A stretch of 64,000 nt of DNA from Mesorhizobium sp. ES1-4 (GCF_020164745.1 NZ_JAIUGV010000001.1:248001-312000); one strand, 5' to 3'; shown: positions 16,202-26,128, counted from the stretch's first letter. The notes: a model not told the origin generated them from the sequence alone. Numbers and translations are program-made.

Positions 16202-19200
16202 CTAGGCTCCTAGAAAGAGGGTTTCGCCGTCGAGCGTGATCGGCTCGCCGTCCAGCACCAAGCCGTAGCCGACCACCACTTCGATCCGGTGCGCCTGCCA
16301 CTCGCGGTAGCCGTCCCGTTCGGCGCCGACCTGGATGAAGCCGGAGCCATTGCCGCCCAACGAAGCAAGGGGGACGGAATAGGTCGTGCCCGACAGGCCG
16401 GCGTGGGTGGTGACGACGCTGGTGCCGGTCGGGTCGAGAACCTCGATGATCGTCGTCGCTCCCGCCTCGGCGGCTACGTCGGCGTCTGTCCAGCCGGGCA
16501 CCGGCGAGAGTTCCGCCAGCCTGTCGCGGTTCGCCCAGGTCACGGCGAAATCCGTCAGCTCTGGCACTTCCAGGGGCCCGTAACCAATGCCCTCGACCTG
16601 GACGTTCGCAGGCCGCAGGGGCCGGATGGCGCGGCTGTCGAATTCGACGGTGTCAGCGGGCGCCGCCGACGGGTCGAGCGTGTCCACGCCCGTCACGGTC
16701 AGAAGCTTGACCGAGACGGTGTCTCCCGCCGTGTAGATCTCGAAATCGGTGTTGGAGATGTCGTCGAAGAACACGACGGACGCGCCCTCAGCATGTTCTT
16801 GGGGCACCGTGTCGAGAAAACCCCTGGCAATGGTGAGCGTGTTGCCAACGATGGCGTCGACGCGGACGATCTCGCTGGTCCGCGGCGTCGAACCGATGAT
16901 GATGGCCAGCGTGCCCAGCTCGGCGACGTCGAGATCGATCGCGCCGGTCACGGTGATCGCGGTGGCATCGATCGCCGTGGCGCCGGCGAGGAAGGCGCCA
17001 GGCGCGAAGTCGAGCGGCGTGCCCGTTTCGGCATAGCCTGAGCCGGCGTCCACCTCGATCAGCGCGTTGGCGGCGTCCGGCGTCGGCGAGGCGCCGGCGA
17101 TCTGGAGCACGCCGGCATCGGGATTGCTGCCAAGCGTGGCGGCAAGGTCGGCGGCGCCCATCATCTGGCGCAGCTCGCGGTAGGGCATTTCCGCGACCAT
17201 CCTGGGCGCGACCGGCAGCGGAGCAGTTGACGGAGGCACCCAGCCGCCGCCCGAGGTGCCGTCGTCGACCAGGGGTGCGGCGGGTAGCTTGAACACGTCC
17301 TGCAGGATGCCGAGGCCGATCTTGTTCGAGCGCCCGTCGCCAAACCGCTGGTTGGCGACGCGCATGACCTCGCCTGAAAGCCGGTGGCGCGCCGAGACCA
17401 TCCTGAACGGGTCGCCGGGGTTGAGCACCGAAGCCTTGCGATTGGCGACGATGCGCCCGGAGATCAGGCCCGAGCCGAGCGCGATGACATCCCTCTGCGC
17501 AACGCGAATGGCCAGCGCCGGTACGTTGATGCCCGGATAGTCGCGCGTCGCCGGCGGCTGCACCTTCGTGGCCTGCATGGCCTGGGCGGTGTTGGTCACG
17601 CGATGGGCGCCGACCTTGCGCTTTTCGCGGTTGTTGTACTTGACCACCACCGAGCTGATCGCCTCGGAGGGCTGCCGGCGCTTGATCTCGGTGAACTCGA
17701 TGACGTCGTCTTCGGTCAGGATCGGGATCAGGTCGATGTCGTAGTCGTCCCGGACGGGCTTCAGAACGAACTTGCCGGTCTTGCGCGAGCCGTAAAGGTA
17801 GGCGTCGATGCAAGGCAGCACCGTCGTCGAGACGAACTCCCCGATCTCTTCTTCCCGGTACCATTTGAGGCTGAGCCCCATTCCCTCGCTGTAGAAGGTG
17901 TCGGCCGAATAGGTGAAGCTGGCGTCGTCGATGTCGTCGTCGTGCCAGCCCAGGCCCCAAACCGGGTCGGTCAGGCACTCCCGGATGATGTGGGCCGGGT
18001 TCATGTCGTACGCTTCGGCGAAGATCGGCCAGAAGGAAGCCAGCTGCCCCGGCTGCGGCGCGACGAACAGCCCGCCATTGACCTCGTTGAACGCCGCGCA
18101 GTTGTTGACCAGGTCCTTGTTGACGTAATCGGACGTCGGGTAGATGTCGATCGTGCTCAACAGGCTCAGGGTCGTCAGGTCGACCAGATAGACCTTGTTT
18201 ATCCTGCCGTCCCGGTTCACGAGGATTGCCGTCGACCCGCTCAGCATTCGGTTGGTGATGCCGGCCACATCGCTGTTCAGGAAGGAGCTGCTGACGGGGG
18301 TGGCGCTGCGAATGAGCGATGTAAGGTCGGCGTTATAGACCGCGAGAAGTCCGTCATTGTAGACGACGAAGACCTGGTCGGTCGCCGGCAGGTAGGTAGC
18401 GGTGTAAACCGTCCTTGAGCCGATGCCGGGAGGCGTGACGAGCGTTTCGGCGAAGCCAGCGGTCCAGTCGACCAGGCCGATCGCGTTCGTGCCCGAGCAC
18501 AAATAGGCGTATTGCCTGCCGACCGAGAGCGACGTGTAGCCGGCGATCGTCGCATTGTCGGAATGTGCGTAGTCGTGGACCGACCAGTTTCCGGCTTCGG
18601 AGGCCTTTTCCAGCATGAGGTAGGGGCCGCGAAACCCGGCGATGTAGGGCGCGACCTGGAAGAATAGATATTTCGTGTCGCCAACCGTGACCTCGCTGGC
18701 CGCAAAGCCGGAATTGAACTGGGCGGTATCCAGCGGCCAATAGGGCGTCAGGTCGATCGTCTGCCTGATCGACAGGTTGTCCAGTCCGTAGAAGACCAGA
18801 CTTGTCGTGGAGCCGCTCGCGCGGACGACCAGCTCGTCATCGCTCGTCACATAGACGTGCCCGCCCAATGTGAGGTCGGCCGTGTAGGTGACGGTCCGAT
18901 GGCTGCCATCCGTCACGTCCCATATGTGGACGGTCGTGCCGAGGCCTATGACGCCCCAATTGCCGTTGGTGTCGAACCCTCTGAACGAGGAGCTGGCGCC
19001 TGCGTCGAAGCTTCTTCCTTTTTCGGACGCGTCGGCGACTGCCGCGGGGATGGCCGCTTTCTCGGGGTACCACTGGGCGCTGCCGTCCGAGCGCTTCATG
19101 ATGCGCTGGACCCGGAGCTCCCACGGCTTGATGTAGTTGGAGGTGCCGAGGTAGACCTGCCGCAGCACGACGGTGAAGACGCCGCGGAAAGCGGAAATCT

Positions 19201-19699
19201 TCTCGCTGAGCTTTGCCTGGAGGTAGTCGTTGCGCGGCTGGTCGGGCGCGCCCATGCAGATGTCGACGTCGCCCTGGATGCCGCCCTCGCTCTGGTCGCC
19301 GCCGAATAGTTTTGATTTGTTGATGGTGATGCGGCCGCCGGCCGATTTGCCCTTCCATGCCAGCTTGTCGCCGACCGTCACGCGCAGCACATAGTCGGGC
19401 ACGCCATGACAGACGCTCAGCTGCATTCCGAGCCGATATTTGTAACCAAGCACCTGCCGGGGGCCGAAAAAGCCGTAGCGTCGAGCCCCCTTGATCGCGT
19501 CCTTCTTCAGGTCGCCGTGCCAGGTCGAGTTCGGGCTCTGGTCGTCATTGGTGCCGAAGAACACCGGAATGGAGCGGCCTTCCTCGCCGGTCGGGGCCTG
19601 GAAGTCCTCAAGCGATTTCGGCTTCGCGTTCTGCGGCTTGGGCGCAAAGATGAGCTGCGCCGCGAAGGATAGGACAGCGAGGATGATGTTCCAGAACAT
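16202..19699 (-). CDS. Phage tail tip/host-specificity protein (J-like) with probable beta-propeller insert
   Basis: A 1165-residue protein. The N-terminal 200 residues (SIPVFFGTNDDQSPNSTWHGDL, later VDICMGAPDQPRNDYLQ) and the middle block around 600-790 (CIDAYLYGSRKTGKFVLKP, ALAIRVAQRDVIALGSG) match long-tailed-phage tip proteins of the DUF2163-associated type. Residues about 230-560 form a separate repeat-like region of short beta blades (LGGHVYVTSDDELVVRAS, QVFVVYNDGLLAVYNADL, INKVYLVDLTTLSLLSTI) resembling a propeller. The C-terminal third is Ig-like. Its start overlaps the hub gene stop by one base. Confidence 0.8.
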   Translation of the reverse strand: MFWNIILAVLSFAAQLIFAPKPQNAKPKSLEDFQAPTGEEGRSIPVFFGTNDDQSPNSTWHGDLKKDAIKGARRYGFFGPRQVLGYKYRLGMQLSVCHGVPDYVLRVTVGDKLAWKGKSAGGRITINKSKLFGGDQSEGGIQGDVDICMGAPDQPRNDYLQAKLSEKISAFRGVFTVVLRQVYLGTSNYIKPWELRVQRIMKRSDGSAQWYPEKAAIPAAVADASEKGRSFDAGASSSFRGFDTNGNWGVIGLGTTVHIWDVTDGSHRTVTYTADLTLGGHVYVTSDDELVVRASGSTTSLVFYGLDNLSIRQTIDLTPYWPLDTAQFNSGFAASEVTVGDTKYLFFQVAPYIAGFRGPYLMLEKASEAGNWSVHDYAHSDNATIAGYTSLSVGRQYAYLCSGTNAIGLVDWTAGFAETLVTPPGIGSRTVYTATYLPATDQVFVVYNDGLLAVYNADLTSLIRSATPVSSSFLNSDVAGITNRMLSGSTAILVNRDGRINKVYLVDLTTLSLLSTIDIYPTSDYVNKDLVNNCAAFNEVNGGLFVAPQPGQLASFWPIFAEAYDMNPAHIIRECLTDPVWGLGWHDDDIDDASFTYSADTFYSEGMGLSLKWYREEEIGEFVSTTVLPCIDAYLYGSRKTGKFVLKPVRDDYDIDLIPILTEDDVIEFTEIKRRQPSEAISSVVVKYNNREKRKVGAHRVTNTAQAMQATKVQPPATRDYPGINVPALAIRVAQRDVIALGSGLISGRIVANRKASVLNPGDPFRMVSARHRLSGEVMRVANQRFGDGRSNKIGLGILQDVFKLPAAPLVDDGTSGGGWVPPSTAPLPVAPRMVAEMPYRELRQMMGAADLAATLGSNPDAGVLQIAGASPTPDAANALIEVDAGSGYAETGTPLDFAPGAFLAGATAIDATAITVTGAIDLDVAELGTLAIIIGSTPRTSEIVRVDAIVGNTLTIARGFLDTVPQEHAEGASVVFFDDISNTDFEIYTAGDTVSVKLLTVTGVDTLDPSAAPADTVEFDSRAIRPLRPANVQVEGIGYGPLEVPELTDFAVTWANRDRLAELSPVPGWTDADVAAEAGATTIIEVLDPTGTSVVTTHAGLSGTTYSVPLASLGGNGSGFIQVGAERDGYREWQAHRIEVVVGYGLVLDGEPITLDGETLFLGA

Positions 19700-20541
19700 C
19701 AGGTGATGCTCTGCGAGAACGGGTTGACGTCGGCCATGAATTCGAAGCCGCCGTATTCGATGGTGTTGTCGAACTTGTCGCAGCCGGTCGGGCCGCTCGA
19801 CAGGTCGCAGCCTGGCGCGATGAAGACCGCCGCCGATCCATCTGCCGCGATCCTTTCGGCCAGTCCCTCGATGCCGCTGGCAATCAGCGTGACCTGGTCG
19901 CCGATCTGGTCGCCGACCCAGCCATAGAGGCCATCATAGATGACGACGCCGGCTTTATACCATTGGTCGGTTTCAGCGGCGGCCTCGGCGATGGTCAGCA
20001 GCAGTCCGCCGGTCACCGCCGAGACGGTGGCCGGGATCTTCCAGTCATCGACATTGAGGTTGCAGCCGGGAAAATAAAGCGCGTGCCGGCAGGGGCGCAT
20101 ATACTGGGCCGCGCAGCCGGTCCGGCGCATCGATGTCGAGGCGTGCTCGACCGTGACCTTGATGTTGAGCTTCTGATCCGCCGTGTCGACGACGCGGCCT
20201 TTCCAGAACACCTCCAGCTCGCCATCGGGATCGGTGTGGTGTCCGCGCCAGATCGTCGCCGTGACGACTTCGCTGCCCGGCTTCTGCAAGGTCCGAGCGT
20301 ACGGGTCCGACAGCGGGAAGGTGATGTCGACCGCGTTCTTCTCGATGTTGCCGGTCTGCTCGATCTCGGTGTGGGAGATCGACGACGGGTACCATTTCTG
20401 CGGCGTCCCGGTTTCCTCGGGATCGGCCATAAAGGCGTCGGCGTCGGACGTGAAGCGGTGCTTGGTCACGCCATTGTTGAACAGATAGAGAAAATACGGC
20501 TCGCCGTCGTCGACCGAGCTTTCAGGGGTGTCGTAACTCAT
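19699..20541 (-). CDS. Phage tail hub protein, DUF2163 family
   Basis: A 280-residue protein beginning MSYDTPESSVDDGEPYFLY. It contains the DUF2163 signature with a conserved cysteine cluster (RTGCAAQYMRPCRHALYFPGCNL, then CDLSSGPTGCDKFDN) that is known for iron-sulfur-like or disulfide sites in hub proteins of gene transfer agents and siphoviruses. The start overlaps the upstream gene stop by four bases, so the longer open frame upstream is not used. Confidence 0.83.
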   Translation of the reverse strand: MSYDTPESSVDDGEPYFLYLFNNGVTKHRFTSDADAFMADPEETGTPQKWYPSSISHTEIEQTGNIEKNAVDITFPLSDPYARTLQKPGSEVVTATIWRGHHTDPDGELEVFWKGRVVDTADQKLNIKVTVEHASTSMRRTGCAAQYMRPCRHALYFPGCNLNVDDWKIPATVSAVTGGLLLTIAEAAAETDQWYKAGVVIYDGLYGWVGDQIGDQVTLIASGIEGLAERIAADGSAAVFIAPGCDLSSGPTGCDKFDNTIEYGGFEFMADVNPFSQSIT

Positions 20542-21836
20542 GCCGGCACCTCCATGACGGGAACCGAAAGCGTGGAGACCAGCGGCCCGTTGCGACCCGA
20601 GGCCGGGAAGTTGAAGGTCACGGCGTCGGCGTCCAGGCGCACCTTGCTGAGGTAGCAGAACCACAGGATCTGCGTTGCTGTGACGGCAGCACCGAGGGCG
20701 GCGTTTAGGGTGACCTGGTCATTGGCGCCGACCTGGGCGGCCGCCGTGATCTGCCGGAAGTAGCGCGTGCCGTCCTTGAGCTCGATCATCACGTGGCGGT
20801 CGAGATAGCCCGCGAGCAACCCAACGCGCTTGACCGTCACCACCGTGTCGGCCGAGCCGATCGGCGCCAGCAGCTTGAGGTCTGAATTGAAGCTCGGCAG
20901 CCAGAAGGCCTTCTGCTTGCCGTTGCGGGCATGCACCCAGTTGCGGCGCCGCCAGATGGCCGCCGCGCCCTCCTCGAGGAAGGCGATGCTCTGGCCGAAA
21001 TCGACATAGTTGCGCTGGCGCTCGAGCACGACGGGACCGAAGCCGTTGTCCTCATACTCGCCGGCCTGGACGATGGTCTCGGAGATGTCGGAGACGCGAG
21101 CTGTCGGCTCGGTCAGCACGTCGAGCGACAGGTATTGCGGATAGCCGGAATCGCCTTCCAGCCTGATATTGTCCTCGACCTGGAAACGCGCGGTGATCTG
21201 GTTGACCAGCTTGCCCCGGCTGATGGTGAAGCCTTCCACCGGCCGGGCGACCCGCACCGGCACGACGGTCGGCGCGGTGAAGTCGGCGCCGATCGGCGCC
21301 AGCAGCGTCACGCTGTCGTCGGCAACGGCGGTGATCAGCGCCAGCGCGTAATTGTCTTCGTCCTGCCAGACGATCAGCCGGCCGCCTTCGCGCCAGTCGC
21401 CGGCGGTGGTGTCGATCGCGATCTCGGTGTCGGCCGCCGAGACGTTGCCGGCAAGGCGGATGCCTTCCCACCAGATCGGAACCGAGATCATCGTCCCGGC
21501 CCGGCGGCGGGCAAAGTCCTTGGCGCGGCTGAACTGCGCCGGGTCGAGCTTCACCGTGTAGCGCGGGTTCTGGCGCGGCGCCCTGCGCAGCGCCAGGCGC
21601 TGCTCCTCGGTGTAGGACTGCATCACCTCCGACAGCTCTTCCAGCGTGTCGCTGGCGCCGATCAGCGGCCGGAACGGCCACGGTTCGTGGAGCAGCACCA
21701 TTGCGGGCGAAGCGAGATCCGGCGCGCCGGCGTCGAGATTGCCGGTCGACAGATGATGGATCAGCCCGAGCGCCAGCGAAGGCAGATCGGGCGTGCCCGC
21801 ATCGAGATTGCCGGTCGAGAGCGCGACGGTGGCCAT
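20538..21836 (-). CDS. Phage distal tail/baseplate protein
   Basis: A 432-residue protein with alternating beta-sandwich segments (ALALITAVADDSVTLLAPIG, VVTVKRVGLLAGYLDRHVMI) and an aromatic central region (RRNWVHARNGKQKAFWLPSF). It sits between a small tail gene and the DUF2163 hub, where siphovirus-type transposable phages encode their distal tail proteins. The N terminus contains an internal duplication: LSTGNLDAGTPDLPSLALGL is followed by LSTGNLDAGAPDLASPAMVL. The specific role is inferred from position. Confidence 0.65.
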   Translation of the reverse strand: MATVALSTGNLDAGTPDLPSLALGLIHHLSTGNLDAGAPDLASPAMVLLHEPWPFRPLIGASDTLEELSEVMQSYTEEQRLALRRAPRQNPRYTVKLDPAQFSRAKDFARRRAGTMISVPIWWEGIRLAGNVSAADTEIAIDTTAGDWREGGRLIVWQDEDNYALALITAVADDSVTLLAPIGADFTAPTVVPVRVARPVEGFTISRGKLVNQITARFQVEDNIRLEGDSGYPQYLSLDVLTEPTARVSDISETIVQAGEYEDNGFGPVVLERQRNYVDFGQSIAFLEEGAAAIWRRRNWVHARNGKQKAFWLPSFNSDLKLLAPIGSADTVVTVKRVGLLAGYLDRHVMIELKDGTRYFRQITAAAQVGANDQVTLNAALGAAVTATQILWFCYLSKVRLDADAVTFNFPASGRNGPLVSTLSVPVMEVPA

Positions 21837-21839
21837 GGA

Positions 21840-22208
21840 TCAGGCCGGGCCTGGAATGCCGATGTCGAACGCCGGCAGCGTGAAGGTGTCGCCATTGTTG
21901 ACGGCCAGCACCGCATCGAGCGCCTCGGCGGCGAGCAGCCGGGAATTGACCGTGTCGACAAGCGCCCAATGCGAAGCGTCGCCGTTGGCGCTGATCACCC
22001 CGTTGGTGATCGCCGACACCGTGACCTTGCGGCCCGAAGGCGAGCGCGCGGCGATGGCGCTGATCGTCGGCGTGTTCTTGGTGCCGAGCGACACGGCCAG
22101 CGTGCCGGCGTAGTCGGCCGGCTCGGCCGAGCAGATATGCAGCTTGTTGGCGTTGGCGACGAGGATGGCGAGGCCGCTATCGAGGACGAGGGAATTCAGG
22201 AATGACAT
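21840..22208 (-). CDS. Small conserved phage tail-region protein
   Basis: A 122-residue protein, MSFLNSLVLDSGLAILVANANKLHICS at the start, with predicted beta strands and no recognisable domain. It lies six bases downstream of the tape measure gene and four bases upstream of the distal tail gene, so it belongs to the tail operon and is probably a minor tail component. Confidence 0.6.
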   Translation of the reverse strand: MSFLNSLVLDSGLAILVANANKLHICSAEPADYAGTLAVSLGTKNTPTISAIAARSPSGRKVTVSAITNGVISANGDASHWALVDTVNSRLLAAEALDAVLAVNNGDTFTLPAFDIGIPGPA

Positions 22209-22214
22209 CGAGCG

Positions 22215-25200
22215 CTAGCCCCCCGTTCCGTTGCGCCTGTTGACGACGGCGACGGTGGCGTGGCCGTCCTCGGACATCAGGTACCTCTTGATGTCGCTGC
22301 CGTCGTTCAGGTTGATGATGTTGGCGTTGAGCTTCAGCTTGTCCGCGATCGAGTTGACGATGCCCTCGATGTGGTCGCGCGTCAGGCCGCCCGAGCCGCC
22401 GCCGGAGCCGTTGCCGTTGGCGGCGGCCCTGGGCGCGCGCAGCGGCTGGTGGTTGACGACGCCGAGCCGGCCGTCAGGGCCGCGCCGCAACGGCATGATG
22501 GCTTCCTCGCCGTCCTCGCCCATGACGCCGGCCTTGCCGCCCGACATCGGGAAATAGGTCGGCGTCGAGAACACGTCGCCACGCGCGAAGGGCACCACGT
22601 TGCCGCTCCGGAAGGCCGCGCCCTTGGCGAACAGGCCCCATGAGCCGGACAGGATATCGGCCGTCGCCATCGGCGAGATGGCGTTCATCGACGAGACGCT
22701 CGCACCACCACCGAACAGGCTGCCGAACAGATTGCCCAGCCATCCGCCGCCACCGCCGCCGCCGGAGGGCGCGGCGGGGAACTGGCTCAGCATGCTGCCG
22801 AGCTTGCCGGCACCGCTGCCGAGGGCATTGAGCCCGCCGGCGGCCTGGCCGGTCGAGGACACCAGGTTGGAGAGCGCGCCGGTCGACGCGCCGCCGAGCT
22901 GGCCGACATTCTGTGTCGCCTGGCCTACCGCTTCGTTGAACTTGCTGAGTGCAACTGGTGAGGCACCGCCAAGGCCCTCCCAATTGCCTACGCCTGCAGC
23001 CCGCGCTCCATACCACGAACCCCAGCCGCTCGTGGCCGCATGGTTCAAACCGAATTCGATGTTCTGGCGCCATGTGGCAGGATCACCGACGTTCAGCCCA
23101 GTTTGGCGTTGGAATGCGTCACCTAGGCCACCGCCCTTGAGAAGCTGCATAGGGCCGTATGACGTTTCGCGCAGGCCAGCCGAGTTGATGACGTTCGACT
23201 GCCAGACACCTGGATTGAGCCCTTCCGCTCGCATGACCCGCAGTGCGATATTCGGATCAATGTTCCGCGAAATGGCCGCGGCACGGGCAAACGAAAGCAT
23301 CTCGGAGAACGGCGCTCTGCCCATCACGCTGCTCAATGAGCCCGTGACGGCTTTGTCAACGCCGGCCCCGAGTGGCGATCCTAGACCCGCCAGCAGCTTG
23401 GCGGAACTTTCGGCAGTATTAGGCCCTGTGATGGGCGAGCCATTGGGGTTGATCAGATTGCCTATCGAACCAAGCCCAGGAACGCCCAACGGCGACCCGT
23501 TGATGAACACGGACGCCGCCTGCACCTGCATCGACGCCACGGCCTTGTCCGCGCCCAGCATCTGGCCGAGCACGCCGCCGAAGCCGCCACCCTTGCCGCT
23601 GGTGGCGCCATTCCCGAAAATTCCGAGGTCGGCGATGGTGTTGAAGTTGCCGCCGGTCAGCCAGTTCTTCAGCGGGTTGGTCACCGACATGTCGAAGACG
23701 GTTTTGGCGAGCTGCTGCCCGGCTTTCTTCAGCGCATCGGTGATCGAACCGCCGCTGAACAGCGCATCGCTGATGCCGTCGATGCCGTCATTGACCGTGG
23801 AGAAGATGTCCTCCCAGGCGGCCTTGGTCTGCTTGAGCTGCTCGTTGTAGCGGATCTGCTGGGCGATCGCCGAGTTCGGGTCGTAGTCGAGCCCGGCGCC
23901 CTGCATCGTCGAGGCGACGGTCTGCTCCGTGGGCGAACGGAACATCTGGTCGCGATCGAACTGCAGCTGCTTCTGCAGGGTGGCACGAGCGGTCGCGTCG
24001 GCCAGCGCCGAGGCGGCGGCCGTGTTGGCCCGCATGGCCTCGGCCTCCTGGCCATAGACATCGATGCCGAGCTTGCGGATCTGCTGCTCGGTTTTCAGAG
24101 CAGCGATGATGCGGTCATGTGCGAGTTTACTCTGGCCAACGAGGCCGAGTTCCGCACGCTGCACTTCAAGATCGTCCTGCTGGCTGACGATGGCCGCGCG
24201 GGCCTGCTGCAGGGCGACCAGCTTGCCATACTCGATCGCCTTCTGGTGAATGCTCTGGATCTCGGCCTGGTCGACGGCAACGTGGTTGCGTGCCGCCTCT
24301 TCCTGGACCTGGGCCAGCAACTGGCTTTCAAGCCGAAGTCCTTCAGTGGCAGCGGTCGTCTGCCCAACCAGGTCGACGTTCACCTTTGCTGCGGCAACCG
24401 TCTGCTGAAGCGAGCGAGCGCGTTGCTGCTGGGCTTCGTCCAGCTGATGCTGTGCCTGGGCCGCTGCCAAGGCCGCAGCACTTTCCTCGCGCAGTTGGCG
24501 AACCGCAAAGCTCTCGCCGGTGATCGGCTTCGCCCGCTCGGCCGCTCGCGCAGCGTCGGCCAGCTCCTGCGGCGATCGCGCACCGATGCGGCCGAGAGCC
24601 ACCTCCTGATCGCGCTTCAGCTGGTAAGCCGTCTCAGCGTTCTTTATCAGGTCCGCCTGCATGGCAGCGCCTTCGCCGAAGTCGGGGCGGCCACCCTTCA
24701 CGACAAGGGCGTTGACGGCTGCCTGGGCGCCTGGAAGTGCCAGGGCCGCCCGTGCTGCGGCGTCGGTCAGCTTGTCCAGCGCTGCCGCCTGTTTGGTCAG
24801 CTCCTCGTTGGTCGGGTCAAGCTTCCAGCGCTCCTCAACCATCTTGCGGAAGCCGAGCACGTCCGGCGCGCCCTTGGCGATCGTGCCCCGAAGGTAGTCG
24901 ATCTCCTTTCCGAACTCGGAGAACTGCGATTTGGCGATCACGCCGAACTGCGAGCCACCGGCCAGCCCGTTGTCATTGGCGATCATCGCCTTGGCGGCTT
25001 CCTGCGCGGCCTGCGCCAGGGACAGGCGCAGTTCCAGCTGGGTCTCCACCGATCGGACCGAGAGAGCCGTGGTGCCTTCGTTCTCGTAGGCCTTGATGCC
25101 GGCCGTCGCGTCGCCCGCCCAGGCCTGTTTCAGGTCCTTGATATTGGCTTCGTGGTCTTTCAGCACCTCGTCGACCGAGCGGATGCTCTCGCGGGTGACG

Positions 25201-25316
25201 CTCGCATATCCGAGCAGGACCTTGGGCAGCCCGACGCTCTCGATGACATGGTCGAGGTTCGCCATGCTCTCGCGGCGAACGCGCTCCCATGCCTCTTTCG
25301 AGATCGGGCCGCTCAT
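22215..25316 (-). CDS. Phage tail tape measure protein with lytic-transglycosylase-like domain
   Basis: A 1033-residue protein. The first 480 residues are largely alpha-helical with Gln/Ala-rich coiled coil (LRLESQLLAQVQEEAARN, VALQQARAAIVSQQDDLEV). A glycine-rich centre is followed at about 680-790 by a lysozyme-like SLT segment (SFARAAAISRNIDPNIALRVMRAEG, ETSYGPMQLLKGGGLG) expected to open peptidoglycan during DNA entry. The C terminus contains SGGKAGVMGEDGEEAIMPLRRGPDGRLGV, the common tape measure end motif. The intact length predicts a tail of roughly 150 nm by the usual 0.15 nm per residue. Confidence 0.85.
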   Translation of the reverse strand: MSGPISKEAWERVRRESMANLDHVIESVGLPKVLLGYASVTRESIRSVDEVLKDHEANIKDLKQAWAGDATAGIKAYENEGTTALSVRSVETQLELRLSLAQAAQEAAKAMIANDNGLAGGSQFGVIAKSQFSEFGKEIDYLRGTIAKGAPDVLGFRKMVEERWKLDPTNEELTKQAAALDKLTDAAARAALALPGAQAAVNALVVKGGRPDFGEGAAMQADLIKNAETAYQLKRDQEVALGRIGARSPQELADAARAAERAKPITGESFAVRQLREESAAALAAAQAQHQLDEAQQQRARSLQQTVAAAKVNVDLVGQTTAATEGLRLESQLLAQVQEEAARNHVAVDQAEIQSIHQKAIEYGKLVALQQARAAIVSQQDDLEVQRAELGLVGQSKLAHDRIIAALKTEQQIRKLGIDVYGQEAEAMRANTAAASALADATARATLQKQLQFDRDQMFRSPTEQTVASTMQGAGLDYDPNSAIAQQIRYNEQLKQTKAAWEDIFSTVNDGIDGISDALFSGGSITDALKKAGQQLAKTVFDMSVTNPLKNWLTGGNFNTIADLGIFGNGATSGKGGGFGGVLGQMLGADKAVASMQVQAASVFINGSPLGVPGLGSIGNLINPNGSPITGPNTAESSAKLLAGLGSPLGAGVDKAVTGSLSSVMGRAPFSEMLSFARAAAISRNIDPNIALRVMRAEGLNPGVWQSNVINSAGLRETSYGPMQLLKGGGLGDAFQRQTGLNVGDPATWRQNIEFGLNHAATSGWGSWYGARAAGVGNWEGLGGASPVALSKFNEAVGQATQNVGQLGGASTGALSNLVSSTGQAAGGLNALGSGAGKLGSMLSQFPAAPSGGGGGGGWLGNLFGSLFGGGASVSSMNAISPMATADILSGSWGLFAKGAAFRSGNVVPFARGDVFSTPTYFPMSGGKAGVMGEDGEEAIMPLRRGPDGRLGVVNHQPLRAPRAAANGNGSGGGSGGLTRDHIEGIVNSIADKLKLNANIINLNDGSDIKRYLMSEDGHATVAVVNRRNGTGG

Positions 25317-25322
25317 GGACCG

Positions 25323-25613
25323 TCAACCTTCGACGGTGGCGACGGTCGCCGTAGTGCCGGTGGCCATGACGCGCCGCACGCGGTGCGGCGACACCCAGCC
25401 CGCCGGCAGGCCGGTGAAGTCGACCGTGTCGCCATCGGCATTGTTCGGCGGCAAATACGAGACGTCGCCGTCCGTCAGCAGCACGATGGCGCGGGCATAG
25501 GCCGCGAGATCGACGGTGTCGGACGGATCAACGACAACCGCCTTGGCGCCGTTGGCAAGCAGAGTGTCGGGGTGGACGGTGGCGTAGGGGTCCTTGGCGG
25601 CATCATAGGGCAT
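25323..25613 (-). CDS. Spike-base-like small phage protein
   Basis: A 96-residue protein with DAAKDPYATVHPDTLLANGAKAVVVDPSDT, then LPAGWVSPHRVRRVMATGTTATVATVEG. The layout (a DPSDT-type turn, a central beta strand pair, then RV..VMATGTTA) resembles the RcGTA spike base protein family. It lies six bases upstream of the tape measure gene. I would check this by profile search; it could instead be an unrelated beta-rich tail protein. Confidence 0.55.
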   Translation of the reverse strand: MPYDAAKDPYATVHPDTLLANGAKAVVVDPSDTVDLAAYARAIVLLTDGDVSYLPPNNADGDTVDFTGLPAGWVSPHRVRRVMATGTTATVATVEG

Positions 25614-25669
25614 GTCGGGTTCCTTTTTTCAGGATGGAGCGCAAGATCGCACCTCAGTCGCTCGGGCCG

Positions 25670-26128
25670 TCAGGAGAGATCGATGACCGTGTAGGCTATA
25701 GACACTTTGGCAGTGCCGTCGCCATCGAGAAACGCAGCGCTGGCCTTCATGACGATGGACTGGTTTTCGAAGACCGTGAAAACCGCTCCAAATGGACCCG
25801 CGATCAGAAATTGATCGTTGCTACCAAGCAAAGGGGAACCGGAGGAAGAGATTCGCAGGTAAGTGACTCCGGAAGCGCCGTACTGGAAATAGATATGTCC
25901 ACCTCCAGTGTACTCTATCGTGCCGAATGAATATTTAACGACAATAGAGTCAATACGACAAACTTTACCAGCCCCCGGTGCGGCCACAAGCTCCTTGACG
26001 ACGCTATCGAGCGCCAAGATGTCAGCGCTGGTGATGTTCACATCAACGTTTCTCGATACCCCGAGCGCCGTTTGCCATGCCGCCTGATTTTCCGCGCTCA
26101 TTCCCACGACTTCGAAAGCCATCGTCAT
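25670..26128 (-). CDS. Phage structural protein of unknown role
   Basis: A 152-residue protein. A helical N terminus (ENQAAWQTALGVSRNVDVNIT) is followed by a jelly-roll-like beta region (VKYSFGTIEYTGGGHIYFQYG, FENQSIVMKASAAFLDGDGTAKV). Its ATG overlaps the stop codon of the upstream gene (ATGA at 26125-26128), so it belongs to the same operon. Proteins of this shape occur near capsid or tail-fibre genes. The base composition is lower in GC than its neighbours, hinting at later acquisition. Confidence 0.55.
   Translation of the reverse strand: MTMAFEVVGMSAENQAAWQTALGVSRNVDVNITSADILALDSVVKELVAAPGAGKVCRIDSIVVKYSFGTIEYTGGGHIYFQYGASGVTYLRISSSGSPLLGSNDQFLIAGPFGAVFTVFENQSIVMKASAAFLDGDGTAKVSIAYTVIDLS

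Noticed and set aside
24117..25694. 525-codon plus-strand frame
   Set aside because: Opposite the tape measure gene; composition is that of an antisense shadow.
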